Of a DNA stretch of 64,000 nt, positions 54,239-62,212 are shown piece after piece. The notes below the pieces were generated by a model. It was given only the letters and a program-made list of their open reading frames with translations, was not told the origin of the DNA and ran no database searches. Numbering within the stretch: the stretch's first letter is position 1; every line of letters begins with the position of its first letter. Location: assembly GCF_025857195.1 (NCBI RefSeq), contig NZ_CP109787.1, forward strand, positions 1,057,501 to 1,121,500. The letters run 5' to 3'. Position numbers and translations under genes: made by a program. The DNA comes from Leisingera thetidis (GTDB lineage: Bacteria > Pseudomonadota > Alphaproteobacteria > Rhodobacterales > Rhodobacteraceae).

Positions 54239-54341
54239 AACGCGGCGGGAAATGTCCCGCTCCCTCCGTGGACCATCGCGAACAATGTCAATCGTAGTGC
54301 AAGCAAGTGCCATAACAATACTTTGTTGGCGGTCGTATGCC

Positions 54342-55559
54342 TTACTGGCTCTCGATGTGAGCCAGTTTGCCATTCCCGGTAGAGATACCCGCTAGCTTAT
54401 CAATCATATCGCTGACTTTCTGGACGTAGGGGCGAAGGGCTTTGGGGTCATTCCCCGTTAGGTAGTGGGCGAGAGTCACGTCGCCTGCCGATGAATGGTT
54501 CAGCATCCTTTTCAAGAGGCTGTAAGGCGTCCCGGCGCGTTCGGCCTGAATAGCGTAGGTGCGCCGAAGATCGTGAATCGTTATTTCACAGGAGAGGCTC
54601 TCACGGAGGCGCGTAAGGCTCTTTCTCGGATCGTAGCGGGTGGAGCTGGCAAACACAGCTGTGGCCCCTAGCGCGGCCTCCTTGCGCCTCCGAAGTAATG
54701 CCCGCACTTGGTCCGACATGGGCAGCACCAGTTCATTGCCGTTCTTTGCAATCTCTGCGCGGATCCTGAACGTTCCCGCTTTCATGTTCACATCTTCCCA
54801 GGTCAGGGTTGCAGCTTCGTTTCGGCGCAGTCCGGTGCGCAAGATTAGCTCCATGAAATCAGGAAATACGAGGTTGTGTGACTGGGACAGTGCCTCAAAG
54901 AAGGCCGGAAACTGATCATCGGTCAGATGGTTCAGGCGGCGAGACGGCTTGTGCCATCGTTTTAGGTCAGAAAGGCGCTGACACGGGCACTCGGGCAGGG
55001 TGTAGTTGCCAGCGTCCGTTGCTGTGTAAGCACGAGCGTAGCGATACACTGCACGGAACACTCGAAACGCGCCGTTGGCAACATGGGGGCTGTGTTCTTT
55101 GGTCAGCTTGTCGAAGCGCCTGACAACTGCGGTAGGGGTGATGGCCTTCAACTCTTTCGCTAGCCAGTCCGGAAAGTTGGCTTTCAACCGCGCTCGGTAC
55201 TCTGCGGCGGTGGCGGGTTTCAGGTCACGGGATTTTAGGTATTCGTCCAAGGCCTCCAAGAGGGTAATGGAGCGGGCGCGTGCCTCCTGCTTTTCCGCGT
55301 TTATATCGATGCCGGAGGCCATCTTGCCTAGAACCTTCTTCGCTTCTCGGCGCGCTTCCTGAACGCTGAGCACATCAGAACGGCCAATCGTTACCCGGCG
55401 TTTCCTGCCCAGTACTCGACCTTCCGCAATGTAGGTCTTGGACGCCTTGGTAAGCCGAATGCCGAAACCCCGGAGCGCGGTGTCCCAGACGATTTTGGAG
55501 CCTTCGCCGGGGTTGGAGAGTTCGGAGATTGTCTTCGCGTTGAGCGATGATTGTGTCAT
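54342..55559 (-). CDS. int: Tyrosine recombinase/integrase of the island
   Basis: This protein of about 405 residues starts at MTQSSLNAKTISELSNPGEG, preceded by AAAGGTCGGACC; a frame-compatible ATG lies 24 bp upstream. The N-terminal arm-binding domain (GFGIRLTKASKTYIAEGRVL) is followed by a core-binding domain and the catalytic domain, with Arg in LRTGLRRNEAATLTW, His-x-x-Arg in TIHDLRRTYAIQ, His in MLNHSSAGDVT and Tyr in LAHYLTGND. It lies 154 bp from attR and directs recombination at tRNA-His. Confidence 0.95.
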   Translation of the reverse strand: MTQSSLNAKTISELSNPGEGSKIVWDTALRGFGIRLTKASKTYIAEGRVLGRKRRVTIGRSDVLSVQEARREAKKVLGKMASGIDINAEKQEARARSITLLEALDEYLKSRDLKPATAAEYRARLKANFPDWLAKELKAITPTAVVRRFDKLTKEHSPHVANGAFRVFRAVYRYARAYTATDAGNYTLPECPCQRLSDLKRWHKPSRRLNHLTDDQFPAFFEALSQSHNLVFPDFMELILRTGLRRNEAATLTWEDVNMKAGTFRIRAEIAKNGNELVLPMSDQVRALLRRRKEAALGATAVFASSTRYDPRKSLTRLRESLSCEITIHDLRRTYAIQAERAGTPYSLLKRMLNHSSAGDVTLAHYLTGNDPKALRPYVQKVSDMIDKLAGISTGNGKLAHIESQ

Positions 55560-55712
55560 GGTCCGACCTTTCGTTGAAGCCATATTGTCGCCAAATGTAG
55601 GCGGGGCACGAAAGCGAGCGAAAACCTTGTACGCATCTAAGTCAATGTTTTGTAACGGATAATGAAAGAATCGCGACTTATGGCAAAGAACGGCAAACAC
55701 AATATGTAGGGT

Positions 55713-55757
55713 TTGTGGATCCAGAGGTCCCCCGTTCAAGCCGGGGAGGCGGTACCA
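55713..55757 (+). repeat. attR: copy of the 3' part of tRNA-His
   Basis: This 45-bp segment is identical to 43516-43560 and marks the right boundary of the island. The gap to 56016 holds only a doubtful 65-residue ORF without ribosome binding site. Confidence 0.95.
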
Positions 55758-56015
55758 TCCCAAAATAGAATGATCAGAAGACGAGCGATTGGCAGCGCAT
55801 CTGCCGGTGTCGCAGTTGCCCCGCAGCGGCGGCTTCCTTCGGTGCGGAACCGGACATTGGACACGGATGGATTGCTTGCAGGAAAATCGCCGGATGCGAT
55901 CCGCGGTCCCGCGGGCCGCAGTGAGGTCCGGCCCTTGGCCGCCGCCCTGGGGTGCCGCTTCAGCTGATTGAAGCAGCCCCCAAGTATCGTTGCTGGTGGT
56001 CCCCCGGCCTTGGGC

Positions 56016-56375
56016 TTAGTCTGATGCGCCTGTCGTCGTGGTTGTTGTGGTGGTGGTGGTGCCGTCATCGTCATCGGCAATCAGAACCAGGAACAGCGCC
56101 CCGGCCACCAGGCCGGCTGCGGCACCGGCTGACAGCCCGGTATCCGGCAGGCCGTTGGTGTTGGCCTGCGCCACGGCTTCGGCTCCCGGCGCCTGGCAGG
56201 TCACTTGCAGCGAACCGTCCGGCAGGTAGCTGGCGGAAACGGGAACCCCGGCTCCGCAGGCCAGGCGCTGCTTGGCTTCTTCCAGCGCCGGGTTCGCGGC
56301 CTGGGCAAAGGCGGCCTGGCCTGCGAAACTAAGCGGAATTATCAGGGAAACCGCTGTCAAGATACTGGTATACAT
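56016..56375 (-). CDS. Small secreted/membrane protein with poly-threonine tail
   Basis: This 119-residue protein starts at MYTSILTAVSLIIPLSFAGQ; an upstream ATG at 56402 is possible. It has a signal peptide ending near AFA, a short periplasmic part with two cysteines (QRLACGAGV and LQVTCQAPG), one transmembrane helix (AAAGLVAGALFLVLIA), then four aspartates and a run of ten threonines ending GASD. The function is unknown. The threonine codons form an imperfect ACN/ACC repeat. Confidence 0.75.
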   Translation of the reverse strand: MYTSILTAVSLIIPLSFAGQAAFAQAANPALEEAKQRLACGAGVPVSASYLPDGSLQVTCQAPGAEAVAQANTNGLPDTGLSAGAAAGLVAGALFLVLIADDDDGTTTTTTTTTTGASD

Positions 56376-56528
56376 GGAAAACAACCTTATGTTTTGGAAC
56401 ATGTTAAGACTAGTGAACGGCCAGGCGCCGGACAAGATAGCGGCGTCGCGGCCGCGCCGTTCAGGCAAGATGCCGCGCAGCCGTGCCGCCGTAATGAGCG
56501 GGTTTCGGTTTTTTGAAGGGGTAGAGGG

Positions 56529-57110
56529 ATGTTTCGGAGAACTATCAAGAGCTTGACAGCAGGGATGTCCTGCCTGAGTCTGGCCGCCGCTCCCGCCTTG
56601 GCGCAGAGCCCGGGCGCAGTCGTGTATACGGTTGTGGTGCCTGCAGGGGAGTTCGGCTCTGCGGCTTTCCTGGCTGAGCTGCTGGGAACCCTGGCGGCGG
56701 CCAAAGCCTTCTGCCGTGCCACCGGCGATTCGGCGCTGCAGGTGGATTGCCTGTCCGAACGGCTGGAAACCGCGGCCGGGAGCATTCCCGAAGGCACCGA
56801 TTACGACGAGGTGCGCGGGGTGCTGCAGGACACGTCCCAGCGGCTGAAGCGGCTGGCCCGCCAGAACCGCGATCCGGACCGGCGCCGGGTCACCGTTTCC
56901 AGCGCCACCGACCCGGGGGAACGCACCGCCCGGCCGCTCACCCCGGTCAGCGCCTCGTCCCAAGCCGCGGTGAACCGCGAGGCCGCCCGCATTCTGGAGG
57001 AGGCAGCCACCACCCTGCTGCGCAGTGCCGAAACCGCGCAGCGGCGGCAGACCCAATACGCTCAGATCGCCGCAGCCATCGATTCCAACAAGGTGCTGCT
57101 CAGGTCCTGA
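56529..57110 (+). CDS. Secreted hypothetical protein
   Basis: This 193-residue protein has a signal peptide (MFRRTIKSLTAGMSCLSLAAAPALA). The mature part has two cysteines (AFCRATGDSALQVDC) and long predicted helices (VRGVLQDTSQRLKRLARQNR; AARILEEAATTLLRSAETAQ). The family is not recognised. It lies divergently from the poly-threonine protein and both have a signal peptide and paired cysteines, so they may act together in the envelope. Confidence 0.75.
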   Translation: MFRRTIKSLTAGMSCLSLAAAPALAQSPGAVVYTVVVPAGEFGSAAFLAELLGTLAAAKAFCRATGDSALQVDCLSERLETAAGSIPEGTDYDEVRGVLQDTSQRLKRLARQNRDPDRRRVTVSSATDPGERTARPLTPVSASSQAAVNREAARILEEAATTLLRSAETAQRRQTQYAQIAAAIDSNKVLLRS

Positions 57111-57120
57111 ACGGCCCGGC

Positions 57121-57426
57121 TCACTCCGTGATCCGCACTTCCTGGCGCAGCTCGCCGGTCTCCCGGTCGAAGATCAGGATGCGGTTGTCCCGGCTCACCA
57201 CGGCGATCCAGCCGCGGCCCAGGGTCACCGCATCGGCTTCCACGCCTTCGGGCAGGGCGATTTCGGCAGGCAGCGGCGCATCACTTGCCTGCAGGCGGAT
57301 GACAAGCAGCGAGATTATCACTACAAGCCCGCCAATCATCACCACGGTCAGCGTGGTCACCAGCCGCCGCAGGAACCGGATCTGCGGCGGCTCCGTTTGG
57401 GTTTCGGTCTCGGAAGGATCAGTCAT
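57121..57426 (-). CDS. DUF6476-family membrane protein
   Basis: This 101-residue protein starts at MTDPSETETQTEPPQIRFLR. One transmembrane segment (LVTTLTVVMIGGLVVIISLLV, residues 22-42) is followed by a periplasmic domain with GRGWIAVVSRDNRILIFDRE. I recall this as DUF6476, commonly found beside the rluA-like gene in Rhodobacteraceae. Its start codon shares the CATG at 57424-57427 with the divergent gene, so the two coding regions overlap by two bases. Confidence 0.78.
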   Translation of the reverse strand: MTDPSETETQTEPPQIRFLRRLVTTLTVVMIGGLVVIISLLVIRLQASDAPLPAEIALPEGVEADAVTLGRGWIAVVSRDNRILIFDRETGELRQEVRITE

Positions 57427-58450
57427 GGGCAGCCGCCGGATTGAGTTTGTCATTGCGGAAAACCCGCCTAAGCGGCTTGATAAAGCGGTTTCGCGCGATG
57501 TGCCAGAGGAGGCGTCTCTGTCGCGCACCCGCCTGGCCCGGCTGATCGAGGAGGGGGCGCTGACGGTGGATGGCGCCGTGGTGCAGGATGCCAAGGCCAA
57601 GATCGCCGAGGGCGCGCAGATTGCGATTGAGGTGGAGGAGGCCGAAGACAGCCACATCGGCCCCGAGGACATCCCGCTGGAGATCATTTTCGAAGATGAG
57701 GACCTGATCGTCATCAACAAGCCTGCGGGCATGGTGGTGCACCCGGCGCCGGGCTCGCCTTCGGGCACTTTGGTCAACGCGCTGCTGCACCACTTCGGCG
57801 GCAACCTGTCGGGCGTCGGCGGCGTCAAGCGCCCCGGCATCGTGCATCGGATCGACAAGGAAACCAGCGGCCTTTTGGTCGCCGCCAAATCCGATGCCGC
57901 CCATCAGGGGCTGGCGGCGCAGTTCGAAAAGCACACAGTGGAGCGTTACTACCAGGCCATCTGCTATGGCGTGCCCGACGGCAACGATCCGCGCCTGCGC
58001 GGGGTCAAGGGGGCGAGCTTCGAGCCCGGCAACATCCTCAAGCTCACCACCCAGCTGGCCCGGCACAAGACCGACCGGCAGAAACAGGCGGTGCTGTTCC
58101 AGGGCGGCCGCCACGCGGTGACCCGCGCCCGCATCGTTGAGAGCTTCGGCAGCCCGCCCTGTGCGGCGCTGATCGAATGCTGGCTGGAAACCGGCCGCAC
58201 CCACCAGATCCGGGTGCATATGGCCCATGCCGGCCACGGGCTGGTGGGCGACCCCACCTATGGCGGCCGCCGCAAGCTGGCGGCCAAGGCCCTGGGGGAA
58301 GCGGCACAGGCCGCGGTGCAGGCCTTCCCGCGCCAGGCGCTGCATGCCGCCGTGCTGGGGTTTGCGCATCCGCTCACCGGTGACGCGCTGCGGTTCGAGG
58401 CGCCGCTGCCGCAGGATATGGCGGATTTGCTGGCCGCCCTGCGCCAGTAA
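57425..58450 (+). CDS. RluA-family pseudouridine synthase (RluD-like)
   Basis: This 341-residue enzyme makes pseudouridine in 23S rRNA. An N-terminal S4 RNA-binding domain (SRTRLARLIEEGALTVDGAV, residues 30-50) precedes the catalytic domain with GIVHRIDKETSGLLVAAKSD, which carries the catalytic aspartate near 146. LETGRTHQIRVHMAHAGHGL is the late conserved motif. GGAAGGATC, inside the divergent DUF6476 gene, serves as its ribosome binding site. Confidence 0.94.
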   Translation: MGSRRIEFVIAENPPKRLDKAVSRDVPEEASLSRTRLARLIEEGALTVDGAVVQDAKAKIAEGAQIAIEVEEAEDSHIGPEDIPLEIIFEDEDLIVINKPAGMVVHPAPGSPSGTLVNALLHHFGGNLSGVGGVKRPGIVHRIDKETSGLLVAAKSDAAHQGLAAQFEKHTVERYYQAICYGVPDGNDPRLRGVKGASFEPGNILKLTTQLARHKTDRQKQAVLFQGGRHAVTRARIVESFGSPPCAALIECWLETGRTHQIRVHMAHAGHGLVGDPTYGGRRKLAAKALGEAAQAAVQAFPRQALHAAVLGFAHPLTGDALRFEAPLPQDMADLLAALRQ

Positions 58451-58538
58451 ACTGACAGCAAATAAGCGTGTTCCAACCTGTGATGCAATTCACAGACGAG
58501 TTCCTCCGGGCTAACATACAAGAATACCTTAAGCAGTC

Positions 58539-58567
58539 CTTGAAAAGGATTTAGCGCTAACCCATAT
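58539..58567 (+). promoter_or_regulatory. Sigma-32-type heat-shock promoter of rpoH
   Basis: CTTGAAA (58539-58545) and CCCATAT (58561-58567) separated by 15 bp match the sigma-32 consensus CTTGAAA-N11-16-CCCATNT. The -10 ends 43 bp before the rpoH start, suggesting heat-induced autoregulation. Confidence 0.65.
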
Positions 58568-58610
58568 GCGCTGATGTTAAGTCCTTATACATTTGGGAGG
58601 GACACTTTAG

Positions 58611-59507
58611 ATGGCGAATTATGCAAACCTGCCTGCCCCGACGCCCGAAGGCGGCCTGAACCGGTATCTCCAGGAAATCCGCAAGTTTCCGCTGCTGGAG
58701 CCGGAAGAGGAATACATGCTGGCCAAGCGCTGGGTGGAGGAACAGGATGCGGCCTCGGCGCACAAGATGGTGACCTCCCATCTGCGGCTCGCGGCCAAGA
58801 TCGCCATGGGCTACCGCGGCTACGGCCTGCCGCAGGCCGAAGTGATCTCAGAGGCGAACGTCGGCCTGATGCAGGCGGTGAAACGCTTTGACCCGGAAAA
58901 GGGCTTCCGCCTCGCGACCTATGCGATGTGGTGGATCCGCGCCTCGATCCAGGAATACATCCTGCGCTCCTGGTCGCTGGTGAAGCTGGGCACCACCTCG
59001 GCGCAGAAGAAACTGTTCTTCAACCTGCGCAAGGCCAAGGCCCGCATCGGCGCGCTGGAAGACGGCGATCTGCGCCCCGAGAACGTCAAGCGGATCGCCA
59101 CCGACCTCGGCGTGACCGAGGACGAGGTGATCTCGATGAACCGCCGCATGTCCGGCGGCGATGCCTCGCTCAATGCCACTGTCGGCTCCGAGGGCGAGGG
59201 CACCATGCAGTGGCAGGACTGGCTCGAGGATGAGGACGCCGACCAGGCCGGCGATTACGAGGCCCGTGACGAGCTGGAGGCGCGGCGCGAGCTGCTGACC
59301 GAAGCGCTGGATGTGCTCAATGACCGCGAGAAGGACATCCTCACCCAGCGCCGCCTGATGGATCAGGCGGTGACCCTGGAGGAGCTGAGCACGCAGTACA
59401 ACGTCAGCCGCGAACGGATCCGCCAGATCGAGGTGCGGGCGTTCGAGAAGCTGCAGAAGAAGATGCGCGAGCTGGCGATGGAAAAAGGCATGCTGACCGG
59501 CGCCTGA
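58611..59507 (+). CDS. rpoH: RNA polymerase heat-shock sigma factor (sigma-32)
   Basis: This 298-residue sigma factor contains the RpoH box [14 protein letters not shown] near residue 130, diagnostic for heat-shock sigma factors, with region 2 [20 protein letters not shown] and region 4.2 [29 protein letters not shown] precedes the start. Alphaproteobacteria often have two rpoH copies; which one this is cannot be told. A strong terminator follows. Confidence 0.96.
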   Translation: MANYANLPAPTPEGGLNRYLQEIRKFPLLEPEEEYMLAKRWVEEQDAASAHKMVTSHLRLAAKIAMGYRGYGLPQAEVISEANVGLMQAVKRFDPEKGFRLATYAMWWIRASIQEYILRSWSLVKLGTTSAQKKLFFNLRKAKARIGALEDGDLRPENVKRIATDLGVTEDEVISMNRRMSGGDASLNATVGSEGEGTMQWQDWLEDEDADQAGDYEARDELEARRELLTEALDVLNDREKDILTQRRLMDQAVTLEELSTQYNVSRERIRQIEVRAFEKLQKKMRELAMEKGMLTGA

Positions 59508-59530
59508 TCCCGGTGCCCTCAGCGCGTGCA

Positions 59531-59557
59531 AAAGGCGGTGCAATGCACCGCCTTTTT
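59531..59557 (+). terminator. Rho-independent terminator of rpoH
   Basis: AAAGGCGGTGC pairs with GCACCGCCTTT across AAT, followed by further T. Confidence 0.92.
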
Positions 59558-59564
59558 TGTGCCT

Positions 59565-59905
59565 TGAGCGGCTGGCGGTCATGCTGGCTTTACGGCAGCC
59601 CTTCTGCCGCATTGTTTCGCGCGCGAAACATCGGGTCAGGCATGCTGACCTGAATGGCTGGCGCTTGCTGGCTGTGAAACCTGTCTGGCACGGGCCTGGC
59701 AATCGGGCTGGGTGCGCCGCTGAATGGGAGGGCTGGCAGAAAAGCTGGCTGGGAAACCTGCGCGTGGCTGGCTGAAATCACTCTGGTGGCGGGCATTGCT
59801 GGCGGTCTGGCTGTCCCGAAGGATGGCTGGAGGGCTGGCTGCTTGCGGCCTGGTGATTCTGGCTTGCTTGCAATTTCTGTATTCTGTGTAGCGGTCTGGC
59901 ACGGG
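59565..59905 (+). repeat. Degenerate CTGG/GGCTGGC-rich non-coding tract
   Basis: By hand count about 19 CTGG tetramers occur on the plus strand in about 340 bp, many as GGCTGGC or GCTGGCTG, at irregular 5-30 bp spacing. The complementary CCAG is nearly absent on this strand. It lies between rpoH and the DksA-like gene. Confidence 0.55.
59613..59630. repeat. 18-bp perfect palindrome TGTTTCGCGCGCGAAACA
   Basis: The palindrome has six-base arms TGTTTC/GAAACA around GCGCGC. The arms equal those of the ParB site parS (TGTTTCACGTGAAACA), but the centre is two bases longer and different. Confidence 0.6.
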
Positions 59906-60032
59906 GCGGTCAATGGAAAATGCAATGAAATCAAATAGTTGATAGATTTACTCGGAAATTGCCGCCGCCGGGCTCTGGTCAGGGCACCCGCGCGGCCTTA
60001 CATTCACAGCCTCTGGCACAGGAGGAGGAGCC

Positions 60033-60302
60033 ATGGCAGGCGGCTGGGCGCAGGACGGCGCGGTGAATGAGCAGATCGAGGCTTCGATCAATGATGAACT
60101 GGCGCGGCTGAAGGCGCAGAAACGCCCGGTGGGCGAAAGCCTCACCCATTGCGCCGAATGCGAGGAGCCGATCCCGGAAAAGCGCCGTGTGGCCCTTCCG
60201 GGCGTCAAGCTGTGCATCGACTGCCAGCAGGAGCGCGACGGCGCGCAGCAGGCACGCGGCGGCATCAACCGGCGCGGCTCCAAGGACAGCCAGCTGAAAT
60301 AG
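60033..60302 (+). CDS. DksA/TraR-type C4 zinc-finger protein
   Basis: This 89-residue protein has the four-cysteine motif HCAECEEPIPEKRR near residue 39 and LCIDCQQERD near 61, as in TraR/DksA proteins, which bind the RNA polymerase secondary channel. It is TraR-sized; the N-terminal coiled coil is short (EQIEASINDELARLKAQKRP), so the exact action on polymerase is open. Confidence 0.88.
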   Translation: MAGGWAQDGAVNEQIEASINDELARLKAQKRPVGESLTHCAECEEPIPEKRRVALPGVKLCIDCQQERDGAQQARGGINRRGSKDSQLK

Positions 60303-61637
60303 TCAGGACCGGGCGTGCGGCAGGCCGCCGGGGTGTTCGGCGGCGGTGGCAAGGCTGAGGTCCGCAGGCGGCTTATAGCGCAGGAAGGGCATCCGGCGGC
60401 CCAGCCAGCGCAGCTTGCCGTGCTGCTCGATCCACAGGGCGTAAGCCACGTAAACCGGATCTTCGGACAGATGCTTTTCCTCGGCCTTGGCGCGCAGGAA
60501 ATAGATTCCGTTGATGCCCAGCAGCAGCAGCGAGTGGCGCAGCGCCTCGCCCATGCCTTCGGTGGTGAAAAACGGCACCGACAGCAGCCACCAGGAAATG
60601 TTCTTGAACAGATAAGACGGGTGGCGGGTCCAGCGGTAGGGGCCGTTGGTGATGATGCCGCGGTGGGTCAGGTTGGAAAACCGGATGCCAAAGGAGGCAT
60701 TGGCCCAGGCCCACAGCAGCTTGGCCGCGATGATGGCGGCGCCCCACAGGAACACCCCAGGGCCCCAGCCGCCGATCATGTCCAGCCAGCCAAGTCCGTC
60801 ATTGTACTCCAGATACTTGCGGCCGATGACCGAGAAGAACGGCACATACATGGCCAGCGTGACAACCCAGCCCCAGAACAGCGGGTTGCAGGAGCGGATA
60901 TGCGAATTGGCGATCCGCAGTGTCAGAACATAGCCAATGCTGACAAAGGCCAGGTCGACTCCCACCGCCAGCCTGCCCATGTAGCTGACGAAGGCGGGGA
61001 AAGTCTCAACCGTGGAGGACAGCGGGGTGTTCAGCAGGTAGGCCGCCGCGCCGCTGAAATAGACAAACATCAGCGGCAGGAAGAAGCCCTTGATCAGCCA
61101 GCCCAAAGCGTGGTCCAGCAGCGCCGTCCGGTCGGCCCGGGCCAGACGGCCGAGAAACAGGTAGCCCGCGTGCAGATAGCCGTCCTCCGGCTCGGTCATC
61201 CAGAGGTCTGCCAGGATGAAATACGGGACCGCCAGAACCAGCAGAACCGGCAGGCAGATGCGGCAGGCCTCCCAGAACGGGGTGTAGAAGGACCGGTGAT
61301 ATTCCGGAAACAGCCAATAGGCCGCAGCGATCACCGCCAGCGTTCCCCATAGCCCGGCCAGTTTGAGCAGGACTCGGGGCCAGTGGATGCGGGCCGTTTG
61401 CAGAACGGTCAGCCGTCCAAGCCCGGTTGCCTCATGGGTATAGGCCTTCAGCACCAGAACCTCATACACCGCCATGGGCAGGGCGGTTGCCAGCAGTGCG
61501 GCCACCCCGGCCTCAACCCGCCCGGCACCCGTGCCGGACAGCAGGGCAAGAGCCGCGAAAAAGCCCGCCAGTCCAAGCAGCATGGTCACCTGGCTGGTCG
61601 CTGAGGCGGGCGGGGCTGATCTGGGGCGTTCACTCAT
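60303..61637 (-). CDS. Polytopic membrane protein with ICMT/PEMT-like methyltransferase C-terminus
   Basis: This 444-residue protein has about ten hydrophobic segments. The C-terminal region with NGPYRWTRHPSYLFKNISWW near residue 340 and LRAKAEEKHLSEDPVYVAYA near 390 matches the isoprenylcysteine carboxyl methyltransferase / phospholipid methyltransferase family. The N-terminal 250 residues form extra membrane segments with no recognised domain. The natural substrate, perhaps a lipid, is unknown. It converges tail-to-tail with the zinc-finger gene. Confidence 0.75.
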   Translation of the reverse strand: MSERPRSAPPASATSQVTMLLGLAGFFAALALLSGTGAGRVEAGVAALLATALPMAVYEVLVLKAYTHEATGLGRLTVLQTARIHWPRVLLKLAGLWGTLAVIAAAYWLFPEYHRSFYTPFWEACRICLPVLLVLAVPYFILADLWMTEPEDGYLHAGYLFLGRLARADRTALLDHALGWLIKGFFLPLMFVYFSGAAAYLLNTPLSSTVETFPAFVSYMGRLAVGVDLAFVSIGYVLTLRIANSHIRSCNPLFWGWVVTLAMYVPFFSVIGRKYLEYNDGLGWLDMIGGWGPGVFLWGAAIIAAKLLWAWANASFGIRFSNLTHRGIITNGPYRWTRHPSYLFKNISWWLLSVPFFTTEGMGEALRHSLLLLGINGIYFLRAKAEEKHLSEDPVYVAYALWIEQHGKLRWLGRRMPFLRYKPPADLSLATAAEHPGGLPHARS

Positions 61638-61722
61638 TCTGCTCGGACCGGATGCTCATGCCGTTGCAGCATGATGCTAGCCCGCGCCGGGGCAGTTTCA
61701 CTCTTTTTACCGTTTCAGCCGG

Positions 61723-62115
61723 TCAGAGGTACTCCGGTCCGGTGCGCTTGGGCAGCCCGTCATCGCTGTTGAGCCAGCACAGCTTTTCCTCATGCGCGAC
61801 ATGGAGAGCGGGAGGAAACGCCTCTGGATCCGCCATCGCAGCCGCGTAGAAATGCATCACGCCGGACATGGTTTGCGAGCGGAAGGACATCGGCGAGCCG
61901 CAGGTTTCGCAGAAGCTGCGCTCCACCCCGGGGGAGGAGCGGAACAGCCTGGGCTGCGCACCCGTCCAGCGCCATTGGCCGTCCTCGACCCCGATATAGG
62001 TGGTCATTGGCGCCGAGCACTGCCGCCGGCAGCTTTCGCAATGGCAATTGACGGTGGATAGGACCGGCAGGTCCACCTCAAAGGTGACCGATCCGCACAG
62101 GCAGCGTCCTTGCAT
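61723..62115 (-). CDS. GFA-family (CENP-V/glutathione-dependent formaldehyde-activating-like) protein
   Basis: This 130-residue protein starts at MQGRCLCGSVTFEVDLPVLS after GAGGACACC. The zinc-binding cysteines occur as CLCGS, NCHCESCRRQ and SFCETCGSPM, as in the GFA fold. Most members are not true formaldehyde-activating enzymes; the function is unassigned. A long upstream frame is antisense noise. Confidence 0.9.
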   Translation of the reverse strand: MQGRCLCGSVTFEVDLPVLSTVNCHCESCRRQCSAPMTTYIGVEDGQWRWTGAQPRLFRSSPGVERSFCETCGSPMSFRSQTMSGVMHFYAAAMADPEAFPPALHVAHEEKLCWLNSDDGLPKRTGPEYL

Positions 62116-62212
62116 GGTGTCCTCCCGATGCTGGCCGGTCCAGCTTCGGTCCGCACCGGAGGCAAGTCTTGGACAAATGCGAAGCGGGACAGCCTGCCAG
62201 CGGCACGCGCTG

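Larger units (their letters stand above)
43516..55757. mobile_element. Integrated 12.2-kb island resembling a capsid-forming phage-inducible chromosomal island (cf-PICI)
   Basis: The island is bounded by a 45-bp repeat of tRNA-His and carries an integrase next to attR. In order from attR it encodes integrase, AlpA-like regulator, HTH protein, small RHH-like protein, DUF4145 protein, large terminase, HNH endonuclease, major capsid protein, prohead protease, gp6-like connector, portal, head-closure-like protein and a small protein, all on the minus strand, plus a plus-strand lipoprotein at attL. No tail, tape measure, baseplate, lysis or clear small-terminase gene is present. A head-plus-packaging set in a short tRNA-borne element is the hallmark of cf-PICIs, which borrow phage tails. 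Composition is more AT-rich than the flanks. An IS256-family element interrupts it. Confidence 0.82.
59508..60032. other. Intergenic region after rpoH: terminator, palindrome and CTGG-rich tract
   Basis: This 525-bp stretch has no supported gene. It holds the rpoH terminator, an 18-bp palindrome and a strand-biased CTGG-rich tract (listed separately), then an AT-rich segment from about 59865 to 59955 that probably contains the promoter of the zinc-finger gene at 60033. Confidence 0.7.

Noticed and set aside
43516-55757. Complete temperate prophage
   Set aside because: At 12.2 kb with no tail, lysis or CI-type repressor genes it is too small and incomplete, and the retained genes are a coherent, coupled set rather than random remnants.
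55770-55967. 65-residue ORF just outside attR
   Set aside because: No ribosome binding site, arginine-rich random-looking sequence; no support.
59613-59630. Canonical parS site
   Set aside because: The arms match but the centre is GCGCGC instead of ACGT, so it is reported only as parS-like.
59590-59934. 114-residue minus-strand ORF in the CTGG-rich tract
   Set aside because: Composition reflects the repeat (Ala/Pro/Ser-rich), with no ribosome binding site or domain; treated as non-coding.
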